Shown here: positions 4,944-5,212 of the stretch, in pieces
Layout of the letters: every line of letters begins with the position of its first letter
Position numbering within the stretch: the stretch's first letter is position 1
Source: an uncultured Barnesiella sp.
GTDB lineage: Bacteria; Bacteroidota; Bacteroidia; Bacteroidales; Barnesiellaceae_A
Direction of reading: 5' to 3'
Assembly (NCBI GenBank): GCA_904502265.1
Contig: CAJGDT010000128.1
Coordinates: forward strand, 1-5,212
Length of the DNA stretch: 5,212 nucleotides
The notes under the pieces: generated by a model
Told to the model about the DNA's origin: nothing
Databases searched by the model: none
What the model saw: only the letters and a program-made list of their open reading frames with translations
Position numbers and translations under genes: made by a program

Positions 4944-5212
4944 ATGGCAACTAAAAAGGCTGCGACTAAAAAGTCGAATGTAATTGGCGTTAAGAGCCCT
5001 ATTTGGGTAATCTTGCTTTGCGCTGTAGCAGGTTTCTGCTTCTACCAATTTGTGTGTGGTGCTCCTCACCGTTTCTCTGAAGGCGACCCCGTTAACGGTC
5101 ACCCCCTCAATGGCGACCTTCTCGCTACAGTTTACAAAGGTGGTTTCATCGTGCCTATCCTTATGACATGTCTTCTCACTGTTATCGTTCTCTCTGTTGA
5201 GCGTTTCATCGC
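4944..5212 (+). CDS. exbB: ExbB/TolQ/MotA-family proton channel subunit, 5' part
   Basis: These are the first 89 codons of an ExbB-like inner-membrane protein; the rest lies outside the window. ExbB with ExbD uses the proton gradient to energise TonB-dependent outer-membrane transport. Visible features are a Lys/Ala-rich cytoplasmic N-terminus (residues 2-17), a first membrane segment (about 20-37), a polar stretch (40-62), and a second membrane segment (about 68-85) preceded by KGG and followed by SVERF, the family's typical YxGGxxxxPIL...ERF pattern. The extra N-terminal segment before this pattern is common in Bacteroidota ExbB, from memory. An in-frame TAA at 4938-4940 fixes the start. 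Codons are biased to CGT, GGT, TTC, ATC and CTC/CTT, unlike the upstream genes, suggesting high expression. exbD and tonB genes would be expected downstream. TolQ or another MotA-like protein cannot be excluded. Confidence 0.85.
   Translation, partial: MATKKAATKKSNVIGVKSPIWVILLCAVAGFCFYQFVCGAPHRFSEGDPVNGHPLNGDLLATVYKGGFIVPILMTCLLTVIVLSVERFI

Noticed and set aside
4917..5102. Minus-strand open frame of 61 codons at the exbB start
   Set aside because: It overlaps the exbB coding start antisense; the exbB frame has membrane segments and the family pattern, and this one has nothing.

Overview
The window comes from a Bacteroidota genome, most likely of the order Bacteroidales. The evidence is the set of promoters matching the Bacteroides-type -33/-7 consensus (TTTG, about 20 bp, TAnnTTTG), the absence of clear Shine-Dalgarno sequences with A-rich leaders instead, and gene families typical of this phylum (a DUF5117/DUF4953 metalloprotease, DUF4494, and an ExbB with a long N-terminal extension). 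Genus cannot be resolved from the sequence alone.

Layout. Bases 1-1448 (minus strand) hold the N-terminal 482 codons of a secreted zinc metalloprotease of the metzincin type. Its C-terminus lies outside the window. A 120-bp divergent promoter region (1449-1568) separates it from engB/ysxC, a ribosome-assembly GTPase (1569-2177, plus strand). A consensus promoter at 2209-2240 then starts a probable three-gene plus-strand operon. This comprises a GuaD-type guanine deaminase (2267-2743), a DUF4494 protein of unknown function (2770-3222) and a YggS/PLPBP pyridoxal-phosphate-binding protein (3229-3903). A strong, symmetrical hairpin (3927-3963) ends this operon and also the convergent minus-strand gene at 3984-4508, which encodes a small zinc-ribbon plus FHA-domain protein with its own consensus promoter. 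Bases 4509-4943 are an AT-rich, gene-free divergent region with a candidate promoter and a long leader. It leads into the first 89 codons of an ExbB/TolQ/MotA-family proton-channel subunit that runs off the right edge.

Function. Most of the window is housekeeping: ribosome assembly, purine salvage, PLP homeostasis and envelope energisation. The genes do not form one pathway. The least understood parts are the DUF4494 protein linked to yggS, the FHA protein whose presumed phosphothreonine-contact residues differ from the canonical ones, and the long exbB leader with its small upstream reading frame. I found no mobile element, CRISPR array, tRNA, rRNA, defence system or clearly new multi-gene system.
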